A stretch of 64,000 nucleotides of DNA, taken from positions 120,271 through 184,270 of the forward strand of contig MNZN01000008.1 of the NCBI GenBank assembly GCA_001873625.1, read 5' to 3'. Position numbers and translations under genes: made by a program. Positions 26,583 to 34,677 of this stretch are shown here, piece by piece (within the stretch, counting starts at the first letter, position 1; each line of letters starts with the position of its first letter). The stretch comes from Candidatus Saccharibacteria bacterium CG2_30_41_52 (GTDB lineage: Bacteria; Patescibacteriota; Saccharimonadia; Saccharimonadales; Saccharimonadaceae). The notes beneath the pieces are model-generated. The model was not told the DNA's origin. It did not search any database and saw only the letters and a list, made by a program, of their open reading frames with translations.

Positions 26583-27698
26583 TTATCTAATTGATTTGTA
26601 CACGTCGCTCACGTTATTTTTAGATAAAACTATTTGCCATAATTGCAATTTGCGAGCACGGAAACCCGCTGCACTTTGCAATAAATAGTAGCGCCACATT
26701 CGGTGGAATCGTTCGTCGTAATTTACACTTAGTTTATTCCAATTTTTTTCGAAGTTTTTGTACCATTGCATCAATGTTTTGTCATAATCTGGTCCGAAAT
26801 TGTGCCAATCTTCCATAACAAATAATCCTTCAATCGATTTACTAATCTGTTGTATTGATGGAATCATACTGTTTGGAAATATATATTTTCCTAACCATGG
26901 ATCTGTACTATGGGTCGAATTATTGCCGCCAATTGTGTGGAGTAAAAACAATCCATTATCATTGAGCGCTTTGTGAGCAACTTTCATATATGTACGATAA
27001 TTTTTGTAACCAACATGTTCAAACATTCCCAATGATACAACGTGGTCAAATTTTTGATTAATATCACGGTAATCTTCAAGTATGGTTGTTGCTGGTAGGT
27101 TTTTATTTAGTTCGTCAGCAAGTTTTTTCTGTTCGATTGATACAGTCACACCGGTCGTTTTTGCGCCGTATTTTTCAGCCGCGAATTTAATGAAACTTCC
27201 CCACCCAGAACCAATATCTAGCACCGTTTGGCCTTTTTTGAGTCCGATTTTTTTACAAACTAAATCAAGTTTTGCGTCCTGGGATTGGTCTAGATTACTA
27301 GCATCTTTCCAGTAGCCACAGGTATAAACTAGACGCTTATCAAGCATTGCGTGGTATAAATCGTTGCCGATATCGTAATGTGCCTGCCCGACTTGAAATG
27401 CTTTTGACTTGCGTCCAGCGTTTAAAATAATACCCAGTGACGCTTTTAAAAGTATGCCCCAATCGCCTTTGATTTTTTCATCCAAATCTACGCCAATAAT
27501 TTTTTCAAAAAATTGATCAAGTTTTGGTACGTCCCACCACCCATCCATATAGGATTCGCCTAGTCCTATGGCGCCTTGTCGAAGAACACGACTGTATAGT
27601 TCTTCGTTATGAACCTGCATATCGTAATCATTAGGCCCGTCGATTGTTATGCCGGCGCTTTCAAGAAGCGATTGCGCAATTTGTCTATCAGTTCGCAT
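26583..27698 (-). CDS. cfa: Cyclopropane-fatty-acyl-phospholipid synthase
   Basis: SAM-dependent methylene transfer to unsaturated acyl chains of membrane lipids. The ATG at 27698 has a perfect AAGGAGG nearby, giving 371 residues, close to E. coli Cfa. It has GLGESYMDGWWD near the N-terminus, HYDIGNDLYHAMLD, the SAM motif VLDIGSGWGSF, GMFEHVGYKNY and the C-terminal WRYYLLQSAAGFRARKLQLWQ. An upstream in-frame ATG exists but lacks a ribosome site. It is notable in an organism with few lipid genes; it probably modifies scavenged or host-derived lipids (inference). Confidence 0.95.
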   Translation of the reverse strand: MRTDRQIAQSLLESAGITIDGPNDYDMQVHNEELYSRVLRQGAIGLGESYMDGWWDVPKLDQFFEKIIGVDLDEKIKGDWGILLKASLGIILNAGRKSKAFQVGQAHYDIGNDLYHAMLDKRLVYTCGYWKDASNLDQSQDAKLDLVCKKIGLKKGQTVLDIGSGWGSFIKFAAEKYGAKTTGVTVSIEQKKLADELNKNLPATTILEDYRDINQKFDHVVSLGMFEHVGYKNYRTYMKVAHKALNDNGLFLLHTIGGNNSTHSTDPWLGKYIFPNSMIPSIQQISKSIEGLFVMEDWHNFGPDYDKTLMQWYKNFEKNWNKLSVNYDERFHRMWRYYLLQSAAGFRARKLQLWQIVLSKNNVSDVYKSIR

Positions 27699-27776
27699 AA
27701 GATTTCCTCCTTTGCTACTTGTGTCATAATAATACAACACTAGTGATGCGAATAAAAGAGAACTGTTTTTTGTGTA

Positions 27777-29024
27777 TTATGGATTTTTTGGTGCTTTTTC
27801 AAGTTTTACGCTTGCCTCTTTTTCGGTCCCCCTGTGTAGGATTTTTAAAGTGACTGTCTGATCGACTCGTTTTTGTCCGATAATTGATGCCAATGATTTA
27901 GTTGAATCTAGTTTTGTACCGTCAATTTCCAAAATTATGTCATTTTCGACGATTCCGGCTTTGTCGGCTGGCGATCCTGGAATAACAGCTAATTCTGCAT
28001 CTGTCTTGCCTTTTGATACCAATACACCGTAATCCACGGTTAGATTATTAGCTTTTTTGATAGCGTCAGTTATTGGAACATAGCGAACGCCAAGGTACGG
28101 TTTTATAATTTCGCCATTTTTGATGACAGAATCAACAATAGATTTGACCATATTACTTGGCAATGCAAAGCCAATACTATTGGCGCCATTTTGAACAGCA
28201 ACGTTTACTCCAATTACATTGCCGTTAATATCTAATAGCGGTCCACCGGAATTGCCGGGATTAATTGCGGCGTCAGTTTGAATAACATTTTCGAGTTGTT
28301 CTGTACCACCTGTTGTATTAGTGCCGGCAGTGATTGATCGAGAAAGTCCAGATATGATGCCAAGCGAAATTGTGTTTTGGAATTCGGCCAATGCGTTGCC
28401 AATAGCAATTGCCGATTGTCCTAGTTGTAGTTTATTTGAATCTGTAAAAGTTAAAAATTTGAATCCGGTTCCACTGATTTTCAATACCGCAACATCTAAT
28501 GTTGAATCTTTGGCTAGAACTTTAGCATCATATTTTTTGCCGTCATTTGTAATGACTGTGTACTGTGCGGTTGAATCTTCGACGACGTGATTATTGGTTA
28601 CAATATATCCGTCAGCTGTTACAAAAAACCCTGATCCGCCACCAATAGTTTGTTTTTCGGTGCCAGTTTGTTTTTGTGAAGGGATATTAATACTACCAAA
28701 AAGATCGCCAAATGGATTATATTGTTGATAATACTGTTCATAGGTTGGAACGTCTTTAGATATGACAATTGAAATAACTGCCGGGTTAGCTTTGGCGACA
28801 GCATTTATAACGTTCGATTCTTCGGCTCTGGAATCGACTGAAACTGTTTTTGATTGACCAGTGGTTTGCATTTTAGATAGAAAATCACCGATTAACCTTG
28901 GATTTGTAATAATTAGAGTCCCAGCAATTATGGCTAGAACGAATATAGTTAATACGCTAGACGTAGCGCTGATAATAATGAGGGTTTTGTTGTTTTTGAG
29001 GAAAGTTTTAATATTTTTACGCAT
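27777..29024 (-). CDS. HtrA/DegP-type serine protease with PDZ domain
   Basis: 415 residues anchored by an N-terminal helix (about 14-36). The trypsin-like domain has the catalytic triad in VTNNHVVED (His about 145), STLDVAVLKI (Asp about 176) and NPGNSGGPLLD (Ser about 258). One C-terminal PDZ domain follows (GVLVSKGKTDAELAVIPGSPADKAGI, ILEIDG). It acts on misfolded proteins outside the membrane. One PDZ and one anchor is the Gram-positive and CPR arrangement. Confidence 0.94.
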   Translation of the reverse strand: MRKNIKTFLKNNKTLIIISATSSVLTIFVLAIIAGTLIITNPRLIGDFLSKMQTTGQSKTVSVDSRAEESNVINAVAKANPAVISIVISKDVPTYEQYYQQYNPFGDLFGSINIPSQKQTGTEKQTIGGGSGFFVTADGYIVTNNHVVEDSTAQYTVITNDGKKYDAKVLAKDSTLDVAVLKISGTGFKFLTFTDSNKLQLGQSAIAIGNALAEFQNTISLGIISGLSRSITAGTNTTGGTEQLENVIQTDAAINPGNSGGPLLDINGNVIGVNVAVQNGANSIGFALPSNMVKSIVDSVIKNGEIIKPYLGVRYVPITDAIKKANNLTVDYGVLVSKGKTDAELAVIPGSPADKAGIVENDIILEIDGTKLDSTKSLASIIGQKRVDQTVTLKILHRGTEKEASVKLEKAPKNP

Positions 29025-29127
29025 ATATCTATTTTATAAAAAAGTACTTTTTTATGTCAATATTATTATCCGGAACTCTAAGTTTGGATTGGTTATAGAT
29101 AAATCAAATCATTAAAACGTACACGTC

Positions 29128-29178
29128 GAACTGCCCTCGGCAGTTCACGAAGAGTTTGCCGATTTGACAAACTCTTCG
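29128..29178 (-). terminator. Tandem hairpins between htrA and the 29.2-kb gene
   Basis: Hairpin 2 is CGAAGAGTTTG/CAAACTCTTCG (29148-29158, 29168-29178) and hairpin 1 is GAACTGCC/GGCAGTTC (29128-29135, 29139-29146). Read on the minus strand they lie just after the stop of the 29.2-kb gene, with a short TTTT run further on. The second hairpin uses the same arms as a hairpin of the family III element at 30.7 kb. Confidence 0.6.
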
Positions 29179-29193
29179 GAACTAAACGGGTGC

Positions 29194-29559
29194 TTATAAT
29201 ATATTAGGCTTTGGCGGTTTAGTCATGGCCTCTAGTCTATCGAACGCTTTGTTTATCACTCGATTAATCTCTGCTTCTTTTTTTTCGAGATTATCAGACG
29301 CCATTTTAATGATTGTCTTAGACAAGCATTTTTTGAAATCATGTTTTTTGTCAACTTTTTCGTAATCGACACACATGTTCTCATAAAATCTTAGATAAGC
29401 TTCGGGATATGGCAGAAAGTCGCCTAAGTACAAAATATCGTACGCTAGGGCTAGGCAATCATGCCTGACCTGACTATGAGTCACCTTCTTTTTTGTATCG
29501 CCTTTGTTGTGCGCGACAAATCCTTGTGCTGATCTAGCAAAAACTTTTCGTTTATTCAT
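29194..29559 (-). CDS. Basic cytoplasmic protein, unknown
   Basis: 121 residues from the ATG at 29559; an in-frame GTG lies 10 codons upstream. The N-terminus is very basic (NKRKVFARS), with a His/Cys-containing central part (HSQVRHDCLALAYDIL) and an acidic-basic helical C-terminus. No membrane helix and no recognised family. Tandem hairpins follow its stop. Moderately confident that it is coding. Confidence 0.5.
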   Translation of the reverse strand: MNKRKVFARSAQGFVAHNKGDTKKKVTHSQVRHDCLALAYDILYLGDFLPYPEAYLRFYENMCVDYEKVDKKHDFKKCLSKTIIKMASDNLEKKEAEINRVINKAFDRLEAMTKPPKPNIL

Positions 29560-29744
29560 ATATTTGTTTCTTTTTTGCCCTGGAATCACCAGTATAAAAA
29601 GAATTATATTAAATAATTATATGGCACCCGTCGTTTCAGACGTGTACTTTAATGATTTGATTTTTAATGGTCGTAACTATTCAATTACGGATAATCAATC
29701 TTTATATATTAGAATAAAAACGGCGCTAAGTCAAGGTAATAAAA

Positions 29745-29769
29745 ACACCCGCCTACTAAGGACGGGTGT
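29745..29769 (-). terminator. Rho-independent terminator, minus strand
   Basis: Stem ACACCCG/CGGGTGT with an 11-nt loop, followed on the minus strand by a T5 run (29745-29741). It would end the transcript of the 29.9-kb gene. A 51-codon plus-strand ORF (29621-29776) runs through it and is therefore doubtful. Confidence 0.75.
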
Positions 29770-29824
29770 CGGATAAAAGTCAAATCATTTATAGGCACAT
29801 AACGAGTCGAAACTCACAGTTGGA

Positions 29825-29859
29825 TATATATGGCGAGAAATAAATCTCAGCCATATATA
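29825..29859. repeat. Hairpin just downstream of the 29.9-kb gene
   Basis: Arms TATATATGGC+GAGA (29825-29838) and TCTC+A+GCCATATATA (29845-29859) pair over 14 bp with one bulge. It lies in the 3' flank of the minus-strand gene, upstream of the T-run terminator, so it may stabilise the message end. Confidence 0.55.
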
Positions 29860-29872
29860 CCCTACTTAAAAA

Positions 29873-30424
29873 CTAGAAAGCTATTTCGCAAGCAGAAATA
29901 ACGTAATAAACATCATCCAACTGACTTTGTAGGTCTGGTATAACCTTGCATGTGTACCACTCGCCTACGACCAATTGGTCGAAAGTATCGTGATTGGCTT
30001 GGCCAAATTTACCAGCAAAGTTAAACTTGTATAAACTTCCATCTGTTGCGTCGATACCGCCATAACACAGTGATGTGTTGTCGGGGTCTTTGCAAAAAAT
30101 GTCAAAGTTGTCTTTGGCCTGAACTTGAAAAGTTCGGACAAAGGTTGTTACTTCGCTATTTCCAGATGTGGTTGAATTATCCTCGCCGTCTATTACCGCT
30201 AACATTCTACCATCTAACAAACCTAAGTTATAAGCTTGATTGTCATTTAGCGAAATGTTATTAACAGGCTGCACAACTATTGTTTGCTGCGGTTTGATTA
30301 TATTGGAAATCAGATTTACCCAGCCAATAGCGAGAATGATAATAGAACAACCAATGAGGGCACCAACAACGAAACCAAGGAAAATTTTTAGGACTGTACT
30401 TACGAACGAATATGATTTTTTCAT
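29873..30424 (-). CDS. Membrane-anchored extracytoplasmic protein, unknown
   Basis: 183 residues. The short cytoplasmic KKSYS start is followed by a strong helix (about 8-35) with a Gly-Cys, then an outside domain with three further Cys (DIFCKDPDNTSLCYGG; EWYTCKVIPD) and a C-terminal ACEIAF. The even number of outside Cys suggests disulfides. No family is recognised. It is flanked by a hairpin and a terminator downstream, so it is likely monocistronic. Confidence 0.6.
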   Translation of the reverse strand: MKKSYSFVSTVLKIFLGFVVGALIGCSIIILAIGWVNLISNIIKPQQTIVVQPVNNISLNDNQAYNLGLLDGRMLAVIDGEDNSTTSGNSEVTTFVRTFQVQAKDNFDIFCKDPDNTSLCYGGIDATDGSLYKFNFAGKFGQANHDTFDQLVVGEWYTCKVIPDLQSQLDDVYYVISACEIAF

Positions 30425-30689
30425 ATTATTGATTTTAAAAATTAACTAATAAACGATAGTGTTCTGTTTTTGGGTTGTTAACCCTAATAAACGATTATGT
30501 TAAATTAATTATTTAATAGCACTAGTTTTTAGTTATGTGCATAAATGATCTGACTTGTTAATGGTCTTTGTTATTTCTTGACGAGATAACGAATAGTAGT
30601 ATACTAGCATAAATAGTATAAAATGTCAATAATATAACAGTACAGACTATAGACACCACTACTGTTATTTGTTAAAGTAATGCAAGTGT

Positions 30690-30715
30690 GGTCTCATCGT
30701 CTAGCGGTGAGAACT
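30690..30715 (+). pseudogene. Stray 5' end of tRNA-Glu
   Basis: GGTCTCATCGTCTAGCGGT and the next bases match the first 26 nt of the intact tRNA-Glu at 30879 with four differences (about 22/26). The match stops in the D-arm and runs straight into family III copy 1. No anticodon or 3' half follows. It is either a decayed tandem copy or an attachment-type duplication. Confidence 0.7.
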
Positions 30716-30815
30716 GCCCGACGGCAGTTCGCAAGGCTGGAGCCTGGATTGCGAACGCAACCAAGCGAGGCGGGGTCGCAAAAAATTCAGAATGAATTTT
30801 ATTGTGACAGGTCAC
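30709..30815 (+). repeat. Family III structured repeat, copy 1
   Basis: Begins with the hairpin GAACTGCC-CGAC-GGCAGTTC, then an 82-nt core from 30727 that aligns without gaps to copy 2 (31061), about 64 identical by hand. Inside are GGC/GCC with a GGA loop, TTGC-GAAC-GCAA, the constant GAGGCGGGGTCG and an AAAATTC/GAATTTT hairpin. Paired positions co-vary between the copies. It lies between the tRNA-Glu fragment and the real tRNA-Glu. The 63-codon ORF over it is an artefact. Confidence 0.7.
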
Positions 30816-30878
30816 CATGGCTGTCCGCGACAATAAGAGATATGAAAAAGTGCAGAATAACGTTAAAATAACAGATAT

Positions 30879-30953
30879 GGTCTCATCGTCTAACGGTTAG
30901 GACGCCAGGTTCTCATCCTGGCAATCCGGGTTCGATTCCCGGTGAGATCACCA
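30879..30953 (+). tRNA. tRNA-Glu (anticodon CTC)
   Basis: 75 nt including the encoded CCA. The acceptor stem GGTCTCA pairs with TGAGATC, and the anticodon arm is CCAGG-TTCTCAT-CCTGG with CTC at 34-36. The T-arm is CCGGG-TTCGATT-CCCGG. It reads GAG. It is preceded by a fragment of its own 5' end and followed at once by a strong terminator. Confidence 0.95.
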
Positions 30954-30993
30954 AAATAAAATACTCATCTTTAGCCGATGAGTATTTTATTTT
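30953..30993. terminator. Perfect bidirectional terminator after tRNA-Glu
   Basis: 17-bp perfect stem AAAATAAAATACTCATC / GATGAGTATTTTATTTT with a 7-nt loop; the T-rich arm works in both directions. It overlaps the last A of the tRNA CCA end. Confidence 0.88.
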
Positions 30994-31031
30994 GCTGTTC
31001 CCTCCGGAATCGTGGCCGGATTGAATACATT

Positions 31032-31142
31032 CAATCCGGGTGAGACCCGCCACGTAGGCGGTTCGCAAGGCCGGAAGCCGGATGACGAACGTCACCGACT
31101 GAGGCGGGGTCGAGAAAAATTCGGAACAAATTATATCGTGAC
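31032..31142 (+). repeat. Family III structured repeat, copy 2
   Basis: Hairpin GACCCGCC-ACGTA-GGCGGTTC, then the 82-nt core from 31061: GGC/GCC stem, TGAC-GAAC-GTCA (co-varied from TTGC/GCAA in copy 1), constant GAGGCGGGGTCG and an AATT-rich hairpin. A separate perfect hairpin CCGGATTGA/TCAATCCGG lies just upstream. It is in the same orientation as copy 1, across tRNA-Glu. Non-coding. Confidence 0.7.
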
Positions 31143-31154
31143 CGATTCCCTATC

Positions 31155-31550
31155 TTAAACTTGAGGTTCAGGTGTCATGCCGTCAAGCTGTTGTATGACG
31201 GATATTAATTTTTTAGGTGTGATTTCGGCTTTGATTAAATAAGCATCGGCATGCTGTTGCATTGCTATGCGTGACTCGTCGTCTTGTTCAAAATTCGTTA
31301 AAACAATTACTCTTGAATGAGGGATTAGATCTTCTTTGCCGCGCAAAGCTTCCAAAATATCAGTGCCACGACGTTCTGGTAACATAACGTCCAGTAATAT
31401 TACGTCGTAATCTTTGTTACGAGCCGTTATAAGGCCGTCATTGCCATCAACTACCCAATCTACGTCATAGCCTGCTTTTTTCAAGCTTCGGACGTACATT
31501 TCGCCGATAAAACGGTCATCTTCGATACATAAAACTGTGTGTATTGCCAT
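31155..31550 (-). CDS. Single-domain response regulator
   Basis: 131 residues, only a receiver domain: CIEDDRFIGEMYV acidic pair, phospho-Asp in VILLDVMLPERRG, VLTNFEQ (Thr) and AYLIKAEITP (Lys). No output domain. It starts 5 nt after the kinase gene and is presumably its partner, in the operon yerB-kinase-regulator. It likely acts by protein contact, as CheY or Spo0F do. Confidence 0.92.
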   Translation of the reverse strand: MAIHTVLCIEDDRFIGEMYVRSLKKAGYDVDWVVDGNDGLITARNKDYDVILLDVMLPERRGTDILEALRGKEDLIPHSRVIVLTNFEQDDESRIAMQQHADAYLIKAEITPKKLISVIQQLDGMTPEPQV

Positions 31551-31555
31551 GTTAT

Positions 31556-33085
31556 CTAACCCCTATACATTGAATGATTTTTAATCCAACCCTTACCTTC
31601 GTTCATGATGCCTTCGTTGTTGCCATCGCCCGCCTTTAATTTGTCGGCAACTGTTGCATATATTGGCAATGATACGATAAAGGTCGATCCCAGGCCGTCT
31701 TGGCTGCGTACACTGATTGTACCACCATGCGATTCGACAATCGCTTTGCTGATATACAAACCGATGCCAGTACCAGCAACTGTTTCTCGTGATCGATGTG
31801 AACGGTAGAATTTTTGGAACAAATTACTGACAACGCTTTCGGGCATGCCGATACCGTGGTCGACAACCATAATATCTACTGAATCGCCATTTACGGCCGC
31901 CGTGACGTTTATCACACCACCTTCGTTGCTGTATTTAATGGCATTATCGATAAGGTTGCCAAATACTTCGCTCATGCTGGTGCGGTCGACGGCTATAGTC
32001 GGTAAGTTAGTTGGCAGCTCGACAGACAATAATCGGTTTTGTGAACTGGCGCGTAATTTCATATCATCGCTTATCATGTCATAAACCCCTGCGACTGAAT
32101 CTTCAACTAAGTGCACTTTAAGATGTCGGCGGTCATAACGCGATGTATTTAGAATGTTATTTATATAGCCAGATAAACGATTAGATGATACGACCAAACG
32201 GCGGAATAATTCTTGTTGGTCGTCTTGGAAAACTGGTTCCAACTCGTCGCCCAAAACATCCAAATAGCCGCGAATAACAGTAATCGGACCACGTAATTCG
32301 TGGGCGGCAAATGCGATAAAGTCTAGGTTTTCTTCATCGACAATGTACAGGCTGGTTCGATCAATCAACGTCAAAACAGTTTCGGCGGTGGCACCTTTTT
32401 GATATGAAGCAATAACGTCAAAGAATCGTCTATCTTCTTGGTCTGGTAATCGATTTGGGATACGTGTCCAGGTATGCTCGGCGTGGACTGAATGTTCTTC
32501 GCAGGCATTCAGCCATGAATTTAGTGAGTCGCTGTCATTGAATAGTAATTCTAGAGTTTGCATGCCGCTAGTATCGATGCGTACTGGAGCTGGTTTATTG
32601 GCGTAAGTGATAGCTCTTTTGTGGTCAAGAGTTACGAATCCACATATTGCGTTATCGAGTGCGTCGGTAATTGCCGAAGCGGCAACAACTGGCGAATTAG
32701 TCGTAGCTATATCTGATGCTGCGTCTTTTTTGCTGGCAAGTCCATAAATTGTCTGCAATGCATCGCTAAAACCAGTACGTTCATATTTTTTGGCATTTAG
32801 GTCGGGTAGCTTCAAGGCCGGTTGTTCGCCCGACACGTGGATGATTGCGGCCAATAAATCGCGAGTTGGTCGAATGACGTAAACAAATATTAGTGAACTG
32901 GCTATTGAATTAACTAGAAAAAGTCCACCGACGACATACCATAGCATCTTTGAATCGATAGTAATAATTTCAAGCGATACTAGCGCGACACCAACGCCAA
33001 TTGCGATGACGATTTGTGACACTAACACTAGTGCTAGTGTACGGTTGACGAATATAGTCCAAAAATGAGTCGCCTGTTTTGGCAT
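31556..33085 (-). CDS. Sensor histidine kinase
   Basis: 509 residues from the ATG at 33085; the GGAAG 8 nt before it lies within the yerB stop region, and a GTG five codons upstream is an alternative. Two N-terminal helices (about 17-40 and 46-70) have almost no loop between them, so the sensor is intramembrane or cytoplasmic. A PAS-like region (about 135-240) is followed by HisKA with the phospho-His in FAAHELRGPITVIRGYLD and HATPase with NLIDNAIKYSNEGG, DHGIGMPESV and GTGIGLYISKAI. Translationally coupled to yerB; the cognate receiver follows. Confidence 0.92.
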   Translation of the reverse strand: MPKQATHFWTIFVNRTLALVLVSQIVIAIGVGVALVSLEIITIDSKMLWYVVGGLFLVNSIASSLIFVYVIRPTRDLLAAIIHVSGEQPALKLPDLNAKKYERTGFSDALQTIYGLASKKDAASDIATTNSPVVAASAITDALDNAICGFVTLDHKRAITYANKPAPVRIDTSGMQTLELLFNDSDSLNSWLNACEEHSVHAEHTWTRIPNRLPDQEDRRFFDVIASYQKGATAETVLTLIDRTSLYIVDEENLDFIAFAAHELRGPITVIRGYLDVLGDELEPVFQDDQQELFRRLVVSSNRLSGYINNILNTSRYDRRHLKVHLVEDSVAGVYDMISDDMKLRASSQNRLLSVELPTNLPTIAVDRTSMSEVFGNLIDNAIKYSNEGGVINVTAAVNGDSVDIMVVDHGIGMPESVVSNLFQKFYRSHRSRETVAGTGIGLYISKAIVESHGGTISVRSQDGLGSTFIVSLPIYATVADKLKAGDGNNEGIMNEGKGWIKNHSMYRG

Positions 33086-33090
33086 CTTTT

Positions 33091-34191
33091 TTACTTCCAC
33101 GTTACGTCTCCGCCGTCATTCGATACTGCTGCTATCCAAGTTTGGCCACTAACTAAGGGCACATCTTTGCCAGCGGCATTTTTGAACGTAATTTGACTGG
33201 TTTTGCTGGTTTTATGCCAGGTTACAGCTGTTGCTGTGCCGTTTTGAAAGATTGTGGCATTGCCACTGCCGATTGTCGTAATAGCTTCGCGATAGCCATC
33301 TTGAAGTTCAGTCGTTTCGTTAACGCGCATGGTAATAACAACACTTGGTGTGATTTGACCAGATTCACGATCGGTATGTGGTGCGCCGGCTTGAGACCTG
33401 GCATAAGTGTTAGTTTTGGCATTATAAATATAATTGCTGTTATATAGATAGCTGCTGATTGTAATGTCGATGTTTGTGGCGGTTGGTTTGGTACTAGCTT
33501 TGCCGTCGACACGAGTAAATCCGGTAAAGCTTGATGACGTATAGCCTTTGGATTTATTTAATGCGTCTAGGTTGGCAAAACTGGTATAGACGTTATGTGG
33601 TGCGTAGCGATCGCTTGCTCGCCAATAACTGTTAGGGTTAAAGAACTGATCGATATCGCGATAACTGCCGTTGCGAATTTCGTTTAGTGCAAATAAACTG
33701 CCGCCAACGTGTGCAATGCTGGAATTAAAGGCCGCTAACCAGTCGACGTCATATAATCGTAGGCTGCGAACCGGGCCAATCAGTTGGGGTTTTTCAGCCT
33801 GGTACAAAACCAAGAACCTGGTAATGCCGCCTTCGGCTATAGCTTCAAACACTACCCCGCTGTCTTTGAGGCCTGATTGCGGTCTAGCGTCTGGACTATT
33901 TTCAATCATAACGCCAGTAACCGGTTGTTTTGTGGCGGTTTCATTAGCGACTAATTTACCTGTAAGTGGTGAATAATATTTTGTAGGAACTACAGGTTTT
34001 GGTTTTTCGACTACTTTTACTATTGGTTTATCTATAGCTGAAGTTGGTTTTTGGGTCGTAATTGTATGCACCACAGCGGCAGCGGAACCAACGATAACAA
34101 TACCGCTAATAACTAGTACTAATTTGTAGTGTCTAACAATCCATTGTATAAATCGAGCCCAAGGTTGACGCAGTTCATTAAATAACTTCAT
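33091..34191 (-). CDS. YerB-like (DUF3048) membrane-anchored protein
   Basis: 366 residues with an N-terminal helix (about 24-46) and a Pro/Lys linker. The DUF3048 domain follows: YYSPLTGKLV, TGVMIENSPDARPQSGLKDS, EAIAEGGITRFLVLYQ, GPVRSLRLYDVDWLAAF and the C-terminal WHKTSKTSQITFKNAAG region. The family has unknown function; in Bacillus, YerB is a lipoprotein. Its operon with a two-component pair suggests an envelope-stress or sensing role (inference). TATAAT lies 12 nt before the ATG. Confidence 0.88.
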   Translation of the reverse strand: MKLFNELRQPWARFIQWIVRHYKLVLVISGIVIVGSAAAVVHTITTQKPTSAIDKPIVKVVEKPKPVVPTKYYSPLTGKLVANETATKQPVTGVMIENSPDARPQSGLKDSGVVFEAIAEGGITRFLVLYQAEKPQLIGPVRSLRLYDVDWLAAFNSSIAHVGGSLFALNEIRNGSYRDIDQFFNPNSYWRASDRYAPHNVYTSFANLDALNKSKGYTSSSFTGFTRVDGKASTKPTATNIDITISSYLYNSNYIYNAKTNTYARSQAGAPHTDRESGQITPSVVITMRVNETTELQDGYREAITTIGSGNATIFQNGTATAVTWHKTSKTSQITFKNAAGKDVPLVSGQTWIAAVSNDGGDVTWK

Positions 34192-34197
34192 AACTTA

Positions 34198-34677
34198 AGT
34201 GTTATTATATCAGAAACATAAGCCTTTTGTGTCTATAAAAAAGTAATGGGCGGCTATCGAAAATCGATAGCCAACCGGTTGTTGGTATAAATTTTAACCT
34301 TAACAACTCGATTGTTGGGGGTTATTTAGTCTATCTGCTGTTGCTGTTAACCCGTCATAAAATTTTCTTTGGCTATAAAACAACCTAAAACACGCACTAA
34401 CTACGAGTGGGTCATAATATGTCTCCTTATGGCTAGTAGGCTCGATTATTGCTTCATCTATTCGATTTGGCGTTAGTGCCATTTGTTGTCCAATCAATAC
34501 AGAAAGTATTGATACCCTTTTTTTTGCTTTATCGTTAAGGGGTTACACATTCCAAAAATATCCTCAATCTTTCTCATATAACCCCCATTGAGAGAGTAAA
34601 AAAGAAAAGCTCTTAACGTGTTACAACATGTATAATATTATAACGCAATATCCAAAAAGATAGAGATTTGTGAAAGA
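34198..34677. other. Non-coding stretch with hairpins and a plus-strand terminator
   Basis: 480 bp between yerB and gltX. It holds the perfect hairpin GGCTATCGA/TCGATAGCC (34252-34272), inverted pair GCACTAAC/GTTAGTGC about 75 bp apart (near 34395 and 34471), and a terminator-like hairpin ATCAATAC-AGAAA-GTATTGAT followed by eight T (34493-34525), readable only on the plus strand. A 60-codon minus ORF (34300-34482) has no ribosome site and no family. A plus-strand RNA is possible. Confidence 0.45.

Noticed and set aside
29621..29776. 51-codon plus-strand ORF
   Set aside because: Passes through a minus-strand Rho-independent terminator and lacks a ribosome site; probably chance.
31061..31142. 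Family III as SRP RNA, because of GGCCGGAAGCC
   Set aside because: Lacks the conserved asymmetric SRP helix 8 loop sequences; only the GGAA loop is shared.
34300..34482. 60-codon minus-strand ORF
   Set aside because: No ribosome site or family; overlaps paired segments of a non-coding stretch. Not excluded, but unsupported.
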